Part shown: one piece after another, positions 33,486-43,628 of the stretch
Numbering within the stretch: position 1 is the first letter of the stretch
Layout of the letters: every line of letters starts with the position of its first letter
Origin: Flavobacteriales bacterium
GTDB lineage: Bacteria; Bacteroidota; Bacteroidia; JACJYZ01
Reading direction: 5' to 3'
DNA length: 64,000 nucleotides
Assembly: GCA_020635855.1 (NCBI GenBank)
Contig: JACJYZ010000002.1
Location: forward strand, 620,001-684,000
Notes under the pieces: model-generated
What the model saw: the letters and a program-made list of their open reading frames with translations, nothing else
Told to the model about the DNA's origin: nothing
Databases searched by the model: none
Translations under genes and position numbers: made by a program

Positions 33486-36280
33486 ACACTGAATTTGTGA
33501 ATGCCCAGAAGGGTTGAGTCGTGGTACGCGAAAACAATGTATAGCCCTGAAGGAAGTCGGGTTACATCCAGGTTTATAATTGATTTGCGGAGTTGATCCG
33601 TACCTAGGATCAGCTTGCCATCCGGTTGGTAAATATCCACGGAAGTAATCGGTTGGTTGGGATTGAGTGTACTGAGGCTGACGTGATCTGTTGCAGGGTT
33701 GGGAAAAAGTCGGGTTTGGTTGTTCAGGCCTGCCAAGTTTGTTAAACCAGTCAAGACCCGGATGGAATCACAGGTCGAGCTGCTGCATCCGAAGTTCAAA
33801 TCCCAGGCATCCAGGCATACGCGGTATGTGTCGGGATCTGTAAACGTGTGATATATCGTGTCGGAGCAGGGGTAGCCGATCCAGTCGTCACTGAAATACC
33901 AATGACAGGTAGCATATGGGTCTGTCGTTGTATTAATGAACATAAGGGGTACGCCCGTCACACCGCTATCTGCCACCAAAATGGACGGTTTGGGTGAGGT
34001 TCCGAAACTGACGTGAATGGAATCGGCGAAGTTACAATGCCCGGTGGTGTCCTGCACTAAGATTCCGTATGTGCCGCTTGTGTCGACCGAGATGGTGTCG
34101 GTTGTTTCTCCGGTGGACCATAGATAGGTATACGCCGCGTGATTTGCGATCCCATGTGTTAATGAAACGGAAGGTGTATCGCATAAGACGATGTCATTGC
34201 CCAAGTCAAGGTTGGGAACCGGGATGATGTTCACGTACAACGAATCAAAGATCGGGCAACCGTTATCATCCCTGACTTCCAGACTTAACATGCCGGGGTA
34301 TACCACGTTTGTGGTTCGTATCAGGGATCCGTTCGACCACTTGTAGTAGGTATATCCGGTTCCTGCATTCAGGGTCAGCAGTCCGCAGTGGACCGTGTCA
34401 GGGCCGAGTATGTCTATTTGTGGAATGGGCGCCACGTTCACCTGAACGGAATCTTCCACGGTGGGACACCTGGATCCGTTGGTGATCTGAACCCTTACGA
34501 GGGTTGTGTCTGTGAGGGTGGCAACCGGGTTGCTGACGGTGCTGTTGTTGAACTTGGATGATGGCAACCACTGAATCCCCGGATCAATGGCATTGGTAGA
34601 CACCCACATATTCAGTTTTCCGCAGGTGATGGAGGTATCGGTCATTGCCGAAACAGTGATGGGAACCACGGACACATGCACCGAATCGGAGAAGGTGCAA
34701 TGAGGTGTTTGGATGGACAGGTGGTACCAGGTATCGTTTAACGGGCTGGCCTTCACGATACCCGATGACGTATCCGTTACGTTGATGTTCGGCGCCCAGG
34801 CGTATATGTCCGTTGTCAGGTTCACCAACCCCAGGGTTGCGCTGTCGCAGCTCACCACCGTTTGATCCGGTCCGGCCGGATCTGAGGGCACCAGTTCGCC
34901 ATAGGTATTCACCTTTGCAATGAAGGACGCATATTTGCCGTATTGCGGAACCTGGTAACCCTGGAAGATCGGCATTCCGCCATAACCTCCTGCCATGTAT
35001 ATGTTGTTGTTGAGGAGACTCAACCTGATGGCACTGAATCTTCCTCCCGTTGAAGTTCTGAGCCAATCCGCGTTGTATGCCGTATCTGTGTGAAAGAGGA
35101 AGGTGTGATCTTCGATCGGTTGCCCGGTTTCCATGGCCAGCGTTTCTCCCCAGACGGTTGTGGTTTGGTTATAAGTTCCGGTGATGATAAGGTCTTTGTC
35201 AGAAGGCGCCTTGATGTCATTGACATCGATATCGGGTAGTTGTTCAAGGGAGAGGCATTGACCGGTTGTATCCATCTTCACGATGAAGGCGCCTCTTTTT
35301 ACGTTTGAGGTGATGCAGCCGCCGAAGTCCACCTGGAAATCACATTTGCCGGTCAGGTACACTTTTCCATAGTCGTCCACTTCCAGGGATTTCATGGAGA
35401 AGTCATTGATCAGTTTACCGGGTATGTCAATCTTTTTGGCCCATGCGACACTTCCTCCCTTGGTAATTTTTGTGATGTAGCCATCCCCTTCCGCATCCGA
35501 GTTGAAATGAAAGTTTCCGAGTGTAGTGCTGTCCTTGAAAGAACCGGTGAGGTATATGTTGTCATCTTTGTCATTGTCCATATACCATATTCCTTCATCG
35601 GATGGCCCGCCCATGGCCATGCCCCACACTTCGTTGCCGTCCGGATCGTATTTAAAAAGTCCGATATCCGTGCGTCCTGCCCTCCGGATGGTATCACCGG
35701 CGAATATGAGGGTATCTGCGGTTAATGAGCCTCCCACCAATAGGGTGTTGTCGGTGTTGCTATGGAGGATTTTCAATCCCGTGAAACCGGGGGCCAGGGT
35801 CCTTACCCATTGCAGTTCACCGGAGCTGGTATATTTTGCGAGGAAGAAGTTGTTTCTGTCGGGGTTCACGATCAGGGAGTCGAAAGTGGCAAAGCCTGCG
35901 GATCCGGTGATGTATACAGAGCTGGTATCTGCCGTCACATCGTATCCTTTGTCATCCAATGTGCCGCCTGCGCTTTTCAGCCAGAGGCATTTCCCTTGCG
36001 GATCGAACTTGGCAAGGAATATATCCAGGGTTTCTTTTTTGGTTGAACTTTTGGTGAATCCGTCGATGGTCAGGGTATGGTTGAAGTCACCTGTCATGTA
36101 TGCATTGCCGTTTTTGTCAACAGCCATGCCCCTCATGGCGGTATTGTCATTATCAGCTGATGCTACATTCAGATAACCGTGGTCACATTGGGCCGGCAAT
36201 GTTTCTGAAACCAGCATGAGGGCAATGAGGGTTATCCAAGGACGTACCCGGGTGAAGCATCGGGTTGAAGTGATGTGCAT
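33476..36280 (-). CDS. Secreted SBBP-repeat propeller protein with T9SS signal
   Basis: 934 residues. Signal peptide to about residue 30 (TLPAQ). The first 480 residues consist of SBBP-type blades (GNAYMTGDFNHTLTIDG, SVYITGSAGFATFDS, NIYLTGSFKDSTTLGNF, KVYLTGKCDFQVDFGG). Ig-like repeats with paired Cys follow (about 490-790; several SD(S)VHVSVVP-type ends), then a PKD-like unit and a T9SS domain (LFPNPATDHVSL, GLYIVFAYH). An extracellular structural or adhesive protein of the type common beside T9SS substrates. The final codons lie in repeat copy C. Confidence 0.78.
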   Translation of the reverse strand: MHITSTRCFTRVRPWITLIALMLVSETLPAQCDHGYLNVASADNDNTAMRGMAVDKNGNAYMTGDFNHTLTIDGFTKSSTKKETLDIFLAKFDPQGKCLWLKSAGGTLDDKGYDVTADTSSVYITGSAGFATFDSLIVNPDRNNFFLAKYTSSGELQWVRTLAPGFTGLKILHSNTDNTLLVGGSLTADTLIFAGDTIRRAGRTDIGLFKYDPDGNEVWGMAMGGPSDEGIWYMDNDKDDNIYLTGSFKDSTTLGNFHFNSDAEGDGYITKITKGGSVAWAKKIDIPGKLINDFSMKSLEVDDYGKVYLTGKCDFQVDFGGCITSNVKRGAFIVKMDTTGQCLSLEQLPDIDVNDIKAPSDKDLIITGTYNQTTTVWGETLAMETGQPIEDHTFLFHTDTAYNADWLRTSTGGRFSAIRLSLLNNNIYMAGGYGGMPIFQGYQVPQYGKYASFIAKVNTYGELVPSDPAGPDQTVVSCDSATLGLVNLTTDIYAWAPNINVTDTSSGIVKASPLNDTWYHLSIQTPHCTFSDSVHVSVVPITVSAMTDTSITCGKLNMWVSTNAIDPGIQWLPSSKFNNSTVSNPVATLTDTTLVRVQITNGSRCPTVEDSVQVNVAPIPQIDILGPDTVHCGLLTLNAGTGYTYYKWSNGSLIRTTNVVYPGMLSLEVRDDNGCPIFDSLYVNIIPVPNLDLGNDIVLCDTPSVSLTHGIANHAAYTYLWSTGETTDTISVDTSGTYGILVQDTTGHCNFADSIHVSFGTSPKPSILVADSGVTGVPLMFINTTTDPYATCHWYFSDDWIGYPCSDTIYHTFTDPDTYRVCLDAWDLNFGCSSSTCDSIRVLTGLTNLAGLNNQTRLFPNPATDHVSLSTLNPNQPITSVDIYQPDGKLILGTDQLRKSIINLDVTRLPSGLYIVFAYHDSTLLGIHKFSVQR

Positions 36281-36323
36281 GATGCGTTTGTATGTTTTTG
36301 AGACATGTAACTGATGAATCGGA

Positions 36324-38459
36324 TTAGTATTTGATCATTTTCCGGTAGCATGTGACGTGGTTGGTGAAAGTCACCTGAACGATATACGCACCGGGCGGAA
36401 GTGTTGCATTTCCTATCATGTATTGATTGGTTAGGAGGTGATCTGCCTGTTGCATGATCTGGCCATTGATCCCAAAGAGGCGAACAGACGCCATGCGCAG
36501 TGATGGGTCCATTACCTGAATGACCGCGTGGTCATGAAACGGAACCGGATAAATGATCATTGGGAGGTCGTTGGTGTGAGGAAGGGCTTCTTTCATCCCT
36601 ACAAACGAATCTCCTTTCCCGTGCAGGAGGATGCTCTCGCCGCCCAGTATCCAGTATTCACCTCCTGCTGCAGCGAAGGCACGCAGACTCTGATTGGTCA
36701 TGGGGACCGGTTCACGCACCCAGGTGTTCCCGCTGTCTGCAGTACCATAAATGGAACCGGTTGCACAGATGACAATTCCGTTCGCCGGATCTTTGAAATA
36801 GACCCGGTTCAAATCTTCATATTCAAAATATCCGGATGGCGCCCAATGATAGCCTCCATCTTTTGTGTGCAATGCGATGTTATTTCCTACGACCCACCCG
36901 TTCAGGGGATCGGTGAAATACACATCATTCAGATCAGAAGTTGTGTCAGATGGTTGTTTCTTCCAACTGTCACCACCATTTGATGTGTGCAGGATGGCGC
37001 CGTTTTCGCCGACCGTCCACCCGTTTGACGTATCTGCGAAAAACACCGAGCGCAATTGATAGGAACTGTAAGATTTGAAATGCCATCCGGAGGTGTCCCG
37101 GAGGATTCCGATGGTGCCGTTATCTCCCACAACCGCTTCAAACCCGGGGTTCAGTATGAATCCGTCCCGCAGCGGCCATTCATTGTAATAGGCTCCTCCT
37201 TGCCAGATGGCACCATTGAATGTGTACCAAATAAGCGCACTGCTGCCATTGTTATCGCCTACAAGCAACGCGGTGTTTTCATCGTAGAAGTCGATGGCAT
37301 TGAAATCGGATGTGAAGGTGGGGCCGGGGTCAATGTAGATGTTCCAGTCTTTGCCACCGTTGTCCGTACTCCAGATGATGTTGTCTTCGTCGATTAACCA
37401 ACCCTGGTTCACGTTGGCAAATGAAAAATCCTTCAGTCCCTGAAACAGCCCGGTGTATGGGAATATGTCCCAGGTGTTTTCAGATAACCCGCCTGTATTG
37501 GAGCGAACCATTTGCCCGTTCCTTCCCACGATCCATACATGGTTGCTGTCGGACGCATCCATGGCGTATTTGGTTCTTTGCCTGCTTTGGTCTGCCCAAC
37601 TGAAGGACATTTGATGCCATCCGCCCTTGAGTCCGTTTTTTGTTCTGTAAATACCGGTGCCAACACCTGCCCATCCTTTTTTCGAAACAGGGTCTATGTG
37701 GATGCAATTTGCCGCCGCTCCATTCGTGGTGGTTTGTTCAACCCATGTGTTGCCACTGTCGGATGTGGCCATGATGCTGCTGTTTGCAGCGGCCCATCCA
37801 TACTGCGCGTCAATAAAGGAAATGCTCCTGAAATTCATGCTCGGCACATACTGGTGGTTGTGCCAGCTTTTACCACCGTTGCTGGTATGAAGATTGATGC
37901 CGCCGGTTCCGTATGCCCAGCCATTCAGGGAATCAATGAAGAAAATATCCAAGAAGGCTTCCGAGTTGCCCGAAGATACTTGCACGGTCCAGTTCTCGCC
38001 GCCGTCTTCCGTATGTAGGATGGTTTCAAAGCTGGATGTAGCCCATCCATTCATGTCATCAATGAAATGAATGGCACTGAGGTATTCTCCCGGGGCTTTG
38101 TACTGGTGTATCCAATGCTGTCCGCCATTTGTGGTCTTGAATATATCACCCTTTTCGGTGACGGCCCATCCCAGTTCTTCCGACCGGAAGAACAAATCTC
38201 TCACACGTGCCATTGAATCAAGCCGTGTCAGTTGCCAGCTTTGTCCGCTGTTGGTGGTTTTGAGTACTGTGCCGATGTCGCCTGCGGCGTACATGACATT
38301 CGTGTCTATCATTTCAAAGGCATACAGGGTGTTTCCCTGGGGAAGCGGGTTGAGCCATTCCCATGCGATCTGTGCCTGGCATGTGAATGATGTCAGACAC
38401 ACAATAAGTGTACACAGATATTTGGATGAGCAGCGTACTTGGGGTTTGGGTACGATCAT
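36324..38459 (-). CDS. Secreted YCF48-like propeller protein with T9SS signal
   Basis: 711 residues from the Met codon at 38459; the open frame runs to 38510, but a promoter box at 38512-38519 makes the first Met impossible and leaves 38474, 38471 or 38459. The signal peptide ends FTCQAQ. About ten YCF48/Asp-box blades (TTNSGQSW, TTNGGQHW, TEDGGENW, TSNGGKSW, TSDSGNTW, STDNGGKDW) each pair with an aromatic GW segment (ELGWAVTEKGDIF, LNGWVVGNN). The end is a T9SS domain (IIYPVPFHDHAVIQ, GAYIVQVTF). The plant homologue assists photosystem assembly, but secreted bacterial relatives have no known activity. Confidence 0.8.
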   Translation of the reverse strand: MIVPKPQVRCSSKYLCTLIVCLTSFTCQAQIAWEWLNPLPQGNTLYAFEMIDTNVMYAAGDIGTVLKTTNSGQSWQLTRLDSMARVRDLFFRSEELGWAVTEKGDIFKTTNGGQHWIHQYKAPGEYLSAIHFIDDMNGWATSSFETILHTEDGGENWTVQVSSGNSEAFLDIFFIDSLNGWAYGTGGINLHTSNGGKSWHNHQYVPSMNFRSISFIDAQYGWAAANSSIMATSDSGNTWVEQTTTNGAAANCIHIDPVSKKGWAGVGTGIYRTKNGLKGGWHQMSFSWADQSRQRTKYAMDASDSNHVWIVGRNGQMVRSNTGGLSENTWDIFPYTGLFQGLKDFSFANVNQGWLIDEDNIIWSTDNGGKDWNIYIDPGPTFTSDFNAIDFYDENTALLVGDNNGSSALIWYTFNGAIWQGGAYYNEWPLRDGFILNPGFEAVVGDNGTIGILRDTSGWHFKSYSSYQLRSVFFADTSNGWTVGENGAILHTSNGGDSWKKQPSDTTSDLNDVYFTDPLNGWVVGNNIALHTKDGGYHWAPSGYFEYEDLNRVYFKDPANGIVICATGSIYGTADSGNTWVREPVPMTNQSLRAFAAAGGEYWILGGESILLHGKGDSFVGMKEALPHTNDLPMIIYPVPFHDHAVIQVMDPSLRMASVRLFGINGQIMQQADHLLTNQYMIGNATLPPGAYIVQVTFTNHVTCYRKMIKY

Positions 38460-38511
38460 GATCTGGTGCATCATAAGATGACGTGATTGGTGAGAGACAT
38501 TGTGCTGCAAT

Positions 38512-38519
38512 CAAATATA
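38512..38519 (-). promoter_or_regulatory. Candidate -7 box of the YCF48-like gene
   Basis: The minus strand reads TATATTTG, a full TAnnTTTG match. The -33 position carries TTC rather than TTG. It constrains the start of the downstream gene to positions below about 38500. Confidence 0.45.
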
Positions 38520-38572
38520 GGAATTTGAGATGCCATGAAGCCGAATTTTCAACCGATACCCTTACCCTTGGT

Positions 38573-38733
38573 AAGAGCAAGAGCAGGTGCAAGCGTGATA
38601 TCCTCCAACCAAATCCTGAAGGCGTTCATTGCGCAATCAATGCCTGAATGCCCAATTGACTACAATCCTACTGTTCCCCTTGCCCTTGCTCTTGCTGTAT
38701 GCTGTATGCTGTATCCTGTATGCTGTATGTTAC
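38573..38733 (+). repeat. Dispersed intergenic repeat, copy D
   Basis: GTAAGAGCAAGAGCAGGTGC, core nearly identical to copy C (CCAAATCCTGAAGGCGTTC, ATTGCGCAAT, GAATGCC), then CCTTGCCCTTGCTCTTGCTG and four or five GTATGCT heptamers. It lies in the 496-bp space between two secreted-protein genes; the rest of that space holds no gene I can support. Confidence 0.8.
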
Positions 38734-38956
38734 AGCCAAGGCAGCAGCGACGCCGTGATCCAGCTGCTGAACGTATTTCTCATTTTTTGAAACATGGTAC
38801 TGGGTTTTACTGGGACATGTCAAAAGGAAGGCATGCTTCCTTGTCCAAGATAAATCATGAGACAGGGCGTGTGGGGATGTCTTCATATCCGGTAGCATTC
38901 ATTACATAAGCGTAAGGATCGGGTGGAAATCGGCGGGAGGGAGCGGTCATGAAAAC

Positions 38957-38988
38957 AAAAAAGCCGGTTCGTTCGAGCCGGCTTTTTT
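38957..38988 (-). terminator. Intrinsic terminator of the C10 protease gene
   Basis: AAAAAAGCCGG (38957-38967) and CCGGCTTTTTT (38978-38988) form an 11-bp perfect stem with A/T tracts on both sides. It starts 18 bases beyond the protease stop on the minus strand. Confidence 0.85.
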
Positions 38989-39006
38989 ATCAATGACAGG
39001 TGGATG

Positions 39007-40944
39007 TTATTCTTTGATGAATTTCCTGATCTCCTTTTGACCGTCCTGCAGGGTGATGTACAGGAAGTACACACCGTTCGGAAGATGGGCCACCGAGAGG
39101 TTGTTCTCTTTGGATTCCACGTTCACCATTTCGCCGATGGCGTTGAAGCAACGAACACCCTGGATATCCGATGCTGACCGGATCCGGATGTAGTCGTGCG
39201 TCGGGTTCGGGTAAATGCTCAAAGCTGCTTCTTCCATGGCGTCTCCGCTTTTATAGAGGATCTGTTTATCGATGGGACTGGTGAGTTTGTAAGTGACACC
39301 ACTTGAGCTTCCGCATCCGTTGGTAGCTCTTACCGTTACGGTTTTGATGGCGCCGTTGAACAGTTCGATGCACGCATCGCCGCTGACCCATTTGCCACTG
39401 ACCAGGAACTGGATGGAAGCGCCGGGTGAAGGCAGGAAGCAATGTTCTGCGGAACCCACATCCAGTGTTTTTCTATAGGTGAAACTGGGTTTGCCGGTAC
39501 CGATCAATACCGAGCGCGTAAGGGTTCTTTCTCCGGAATAGGCTATTCCGCTGGCGCTGATCACCACATATCCACCTGTAGGGGAATAAGATGAAGGCGT
39601 AGAGATGGTAACGCTGAAGGATGCACGGATGGGCTGACCTGTGCTGACCACCGAACCGACTTTCCAACCGGAAGGCACCGTCCAGAATATTCCGCTCATG
39701 TTGGATTGTTTGGGAACCGAGCAGGTGAATGTTTTGGCGGAGCAGATCACATTTACGCTGGAGGTAACATTTGAGATCGTGAGCCGGTTGGGTTTTTCAA
39801 TGCCGGTGACCACGGCTACATCCGACTTGAACGTGAAGTCGAGGGTGCTCATATTGAAGTATCCTTCCGGACCGCCCCAGCCCCAGTTGAAATGAAACAG
39901 GTTGAGGTTGTCATATCCGTCGCATACCCATGAATGTCCGCCACCTTTGACGGGGTCGCTGCCACGGATCTGCATGGGCCTGAACTGGTCCAGCTCCGAC
40001 TTCAGCAGGCTGATCCAGCTGCTTACGGAATAGCTCGAACGTTTTTTATAGGAGGTGGTACTCGGGTAACGGAAGTACTTGGCATAGGCGGTGGCTGCGG
40101 AGGCAGTTTTGGCGCTGCTGCCCGAACCCTTTCCTTCACTGGTTGTGCCGTATTCCATGCTCACGCTCACACCCGCATGGTACATGAGGGTGGCAACGGA
40201 ATTTCGTTCTGTCTGGGTATAGGTTTGACCGGGATCGTAAATGTCGCGCATGTATCCCCAGCCGTAGCTGGTTTTGCTGAAGTCAACGGTTTGTTTCGGG
40301 TAGCCGTCGGGGGTGTAGGATTTGGAACCCTGGCCGGTGTTCGGATACCGCCAGTAATACATGATTTGTGCCATGGCTGTGGCCACGCAACCCGTCGGAG
40401 CCCTTTGTGTGGAACCGCCGGGCGCCGGGCACATGGCGTTGTAAGGATCGAACTGGTTCCACCTGGCTCTGATCAGGGGTTCCACAACCGGTACGCCGGC
40501 ATAGTTTAAACGGGTGGCATCGTTCCACATGTTTTGCACCTCGGCTGAGGCAGCGCGACGGGTGGCCTTCATGTTTTGGGCTGTGACCTTGTACCTGTTC
40601 ATCCATGCTTTGAAGGGAGGAGATAGTTGGTTCATGTCAATCCGGCTCTCACGGCTGTATGCCAAAATCGGTTCCATCAGGTCATCTCCCGCGACGATGA
40701 CAAATCCCTTCCCGGAAGGATCGTTGAAGACATAATATGCGGGGGCATTGTTCATTGCGGCGCCCAGGGTTTCGGTGTACGCCAGTACGGCGTCTTTGGG
40801 CGCTACCTTGTTAAGGGCATTGGGTTGCCCGGATTGCAGAAAATGGCTGGCAACCGATTGGGCCCGTTCCGGGGTCACGGTTCCTGCCATGTTCACATGT
40901 GCCAATCCCATCAGAAAGGCGGCGGATAGAAGAATTCTTTTCAT
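39007..40944 (-). CDS. Secreted C10 (streptopain-like) cysteine protease with T9SS signal
   Basis: 645 residues. The signal peptide ends near NMAG. An inhibitory propeptide of about 150 residues (Spi-like; FVIVAGDDLMEPILAYS) is followed by the C10 catalytic domain: nucleophile C186 in TGCVATAMAQIMYYW, catalytic H337 in GGGHSWVCDGYD and the NWGWGG element after it. Ig-like middle repeats and a T9SS domain (LSIYPNPTHDYIRI, GVYFLYITL) complete the chain. It resembles SpeB and the Bacteroides/Prevotella C10 peptidases and is presumably activated by propeptide removal outside the cell. Confidence 0.9.
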   Translation of the reverse strand: MKRILLSAAFLMGLAHVNMAGTVTPERAQSVASHFLQSGQPNALNKVAPKDAVLAYTETLGAAMNNAPAYYVFNDPSGKGFVIVAGDDLMEPILAYSRESRIDMNQLSPPFKAWMNRYKVTAQNMKATRRAASAEVQNMWNDATRLNYAGVPVVEPLIRARWNQFDPYNAMCPAPGGSTQRAPTGCVATAMAQIMYYWRYPNTGQGSKSYTPDGYPKQTVDFSKTSYGWGYMRDIYDPGQTYTQTERNSVATLMYHAGVSVSMEYGTTSEGKGSGSSAKTASAATAYAKYFRYPSTTSYKKRSSYSVSSWISLLKSELDQFRPMQIRGSDPVKGGGHSWVCDGYDNLNLFHFNWGWGGPEGYFNMSTLDFTFKSDVAVVTGIEKPNRLTISNVTSSVNVICSAKTFTCSVPKQSNMSGIFWTVPSGWKVGSVVSTGQPIRASFSVTISTPSSYSPTGGYVVISASGIAYSGERTLTRSVLIGTGKPSFTYRKTLDVGSAEHCFLPSPGASIQFLVSGKWVSGDACIELFNGAIKTVTVRATNGCGSSSGVTYKLTSPIDKQILYKSGDAMEEAALSIYPNPTHDYIRIRSASDIQGVRCFNAIGEMVNVESKENNLSVAHLPNGVYFLYITLQDGQKEIRKFIKE

Positions 40945-41321
40945 TGAAGTGTGATTAGGGTTGAATTAATGGTGCAAGAGTAGTGCAAGTCGGGAGGTAT
41001 GGCTGGAAGGAAACAACGAAACAGCATTCCGGCTCAACCACCGGATGTTTTTATTGAACGAGAGATCCGGTTTTTTGAAATAGCGATTGGAATCCGACCG
41101 GGAGGCGAATGGAAAAGGGTTTTGTTATATAGACAAAGACCGCCACACTGGTATTCCTCCTGTGCCAGGAGTATCCGGTTCCATATGCTTTCTTTTCATA
41201 TGCGCCGAAGTTGCTGTCCCGGTTGTGAATCACAAAAACTATGGAATAAGTTATGAGATACAGAAATTTAGCATTAACTTGTATGCGTTAAGGAACGGCA
41301 TATAAAAAAACACCTCCGTAT
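40945..41321. other. Intergenic region with divergent promoters expected
   Basis: 377 bases between divergent genes. Short frames on both strands look like chance. The minus strand near the protease start has TACTCTTG, a one-base-off -7 box. Nothing else recognisable. Confidence 0.4.
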
Positions 41322-42884
41322 ATGTTCCGCAAATGTCTGCTTATTTTTCTGAGCATTACCGGTCTTTTGTCATTCCGGGCATCAGCTAATAATATTGATG
41401 TTACCAATCTTGGACTTTCCGATCAGAATACGTCGAGCGACTATACCATGGTGTCGTTTGATATTTCCTGGGACAATTCATGGCGAACCGGTTCTGCGCC
41501 CAACAACTGGGATGCGGCCTGGGTGTTTGTCAAGTACAGGGAGCAGGGTTCCACCACCTGGTACCATGCCACACTGAACACCAGCGGACACACGGCTCCC
41601 AGTGGCAGTACGATTGATACGCCCTCTGATGGCAAAGGCGTTTTTATTTACCGCAGTTCCAACGGTACGGGTACCTTTTCTTTAACCGGGGTTGAGTTGC
41701 AGTGGGACTATGGTACTGACGGTCTGGCCGATGATGCCATGGTGGAGGTTCGCGTGTATGCCATTGAAATGGTGTATGTCCCCCAGGGAGCATTTGCGCT
41801 TGGAAGCGGAGGTACTGAAAACGGTGCATTCTATAAATACCCCACCACCACGGATACCTACTCGGTAGCTAGTGAAGGCGCAATTACCGTGGGGACTGCA
41901 AGCGGCAATCTCTACTATCCATCCACAGCGTATAGCGGAGACCAGTCGGGACCGATACCGGCAGCTTTTCCGAAAGGATATGCCGCATTCTATTGCATGA
42001 AATATGAGGTCAGTCAGGAACAGTACGTTGCGTTTCTGAACACCCTCACGCGCACCCAACAGAACACGCGTACGCAAACCAATGTGTCAGGTACATCCAT
42101 TACGGATGTATATGTGATGGGGCCTTCACCCTCGACAACCGTTCAATACCGGAATGGCATTCGCTGCGACGCTACCCTGCCTGCAAGTCCCACACCCATT
42201 ACTTTTTATTGCGATTATAATGGGAACGGGACAGGCGATGAGTCCGATGACGGACAAAACATCACCTGCAATTTTCTGAGTTCAAATGATCTGAAAGCAT
42301 ATCTGGACTGGAGCGGATTGCGGCCTTTCACCGAGCTGGAATTCGAAAAGGCGTGCCGTGGCACCGCCAGCCCGGTGGCCAACGAACGCGCATGGGGAAC
42401 CACCAGCTACGCTTCGTCGGCATACACCCTGAGCAATGCGGGTTCGGCAAATGAAGGAATTGCCACCAACTACAGCACCACTGCCGGTAATGTCACATTC
42501 TCATCCACCAACGGAAGCATCGTGGGGCCCCTGCGACAGGGAATATTCGCTGCGAATGGCAGCAATACCGGAAGGGTCACTTCAGGCGCAACTTACTATG
42601 GTATCATGGAGATGAGCGGCAACGTTTGGGAAAAGGCGGTTACGGTTGGAGAAGCAACAGGCAGGGCATATACAGGTGCGCAGGGTGATGGTACCCTGAA
42701 CGCATCCGGTGATGCAGACGTTACCAACTGGCCGGCTACTGATTGTGTGGGCATGGGTTTCCGTGGAGGTGATCGTGTGAACGGAAGCAGCAGTCTGCGT
42801 GTATCCGACCGCGGGGTTGCTGTGTACTCTGCTACATACCGCGACACACACGTAGGTGGCAGAGGCGTACGCACCGCACCTTAA
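41322..42884 (+). CDS. Secreted formylglycine-generating-enzyme (SUMF1)-like protein
   Basis: 520 residues. Signal peptide to about residue 22. The N-terminal beta domain (about 25-145) is unassigned. The SUMF1/FGE-sulfatase fold fills the rest: MVYVPQGAFALGSGG, FYCMKYEVSQEQYVAFLNTL, LRPFTELEFEKACRG, MSGNVWEKAVTV and the end GMGFRGGDR...VGGRGVRTAP. The copper-binding Cys pair of true FGE is not apparent, so it is probably not a sulfatase activator. Bacteroidota encode many such proteins next to T9SS cargo. It has no T9SS signal of its own; the gene 11 bases downstream does. Confidence 0.75.
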   Translation: MFRKCLLIFLSITGLLSFRASANNIDVTNLGLSDQNTSSDYTMVSFDISWDNSWRTGSAPNNWDAAWVFVKYREQGSTTWYHATLNTSGHTAPSGSTIDTPSDGKGVFIYRSSNGTGTFSLTGVELQWDYGTDGLADDAMVEVRVYAIEMVYVPQGAFALGSGGTENGAFYKYPTTTDTYSVASEGAITVGTASGNLYYPSTAYSGDQSGPIPAAFPKGYAAFYCMKYEVSQEQYVAFLNTLTRTQQNTRTQTNVSGTSITDVYVMGPSPSTTVQYRNGIRCDATLPASPTPITFYCDYNGNGTGDESDDGQNITCNFLSSNDLKAYLDWSGLRPFTELEFEKACRGTASPVANERAWGTTSYASSAYTLSNAGSANEGIATNYSTTAGNVTFSSTNGSIVGPLRQGIFAANGSNTGRVTSGATYYGIMEMSGNVWEKAVTVGEATGRAYTGAQGDGTLNASGDADVTNWPATDCVGMGFRGGDRVNGSSSLRVSDRGVAVYSATYRDTHVGGRGVRTAP

Positions 42885-42895
42885 AGTGTAAATAA

Positions 42896-43591
42896 ATGAA
42901 AAGGAATATGAAGATCCGGAGCAAGGGAATCGCACGCTGTATGATGGTAGCATGTTGTTCCATCAGCTTTCCCGTCATGGCCCAATATACAGGTGGCGAT
43001 GGCGATGGGTTTGCCGTGGCATCATCCGGGAGCGAAATCTCCCTGCCCATCGAATTGGTTTCTTTTCGGGCCGGCATGACCGGAAGCATGGTTCGGCTCG
43101 ACTGGGTGTCGGCATCTGAGGTCAACAACGACCATTATACCGTTGAGAAATCCGACGACGGAAAGCATTGGACATTCGTGTCTCAGGTGCAGGGCGCCGG
43201 AAACAGCAGCACCGAACAATACTATGCTGCCTACGATCACAACCCTTACAACGGCGTTTCATACTACCGCCTCCGCCAAACCGATTACGACGGAACATCC
43301 GAAGACCTGAAAACGGTAGCGGTTGGTTCGGAAAGCATGGAAGACCAACAGGCCTTTCTGTTTGCCAATCCCATCACCAACAGGCTGGAGGTGCAGATGA
43401 CCGGCACCACCGGCGACATGCAAATTTCCATTTACAATACTTCGGGTATGCTGGTCATGACGTATCCGCCGGGTGCGGGATCAAGTCTGGATATCACTGC
43501 CCTCAGCAACGGGTTGTATTTTGTACGTGCCCAATATGCGGATGGAGCAGGGGAGGTATTCATGGGTAAATTTATCAAGGCATACAGGTAG
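42896..43591 (+). CDS. Short secreted protein with T9SS sorting domain
   Basis: 231 residues. The signal peptide ends PVMAQ. A fibronectin-like unit of the Bacteroidota type follows (SLPIELVSFRAGM, VRLDWVSASEVNNDHYTVEK, SYYRLRQTDYDG, about 50-145), and the C-terminal 75 residues are the sorting domain (FANPITNRLEVQM, GLYFVRAQ). It is 11 bases from the SUMF1-like gene and probably in the same transcript. It may be a surface partner of that protein. Confidence 0.72.
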   Translation: MKRNMKIRSKGIARCMMVACCSISFPVMAQYTGGDGDGFAVASSGSEISLPIELVSFRAGMTGSMVRLDWVSASEVNNDHYTVEKSDDGKHWTFVSQVQGAGNSSTEQYYAAYDHNPYNGVSYYRLRQTDYDGTSEDLKTVAVGSESMEDQQAFLFANPITNRLEVQMTGTTGDMQISIYNTSGMLVMTYPPGAGSSLDITALSNGLYFVRAQYADGAGEVFMGKFIKAYR

Positions 43592-43628
43592 GTTGCATCC
43601 TTTCCGTGGTCCGTTACACCGCTTCCTG

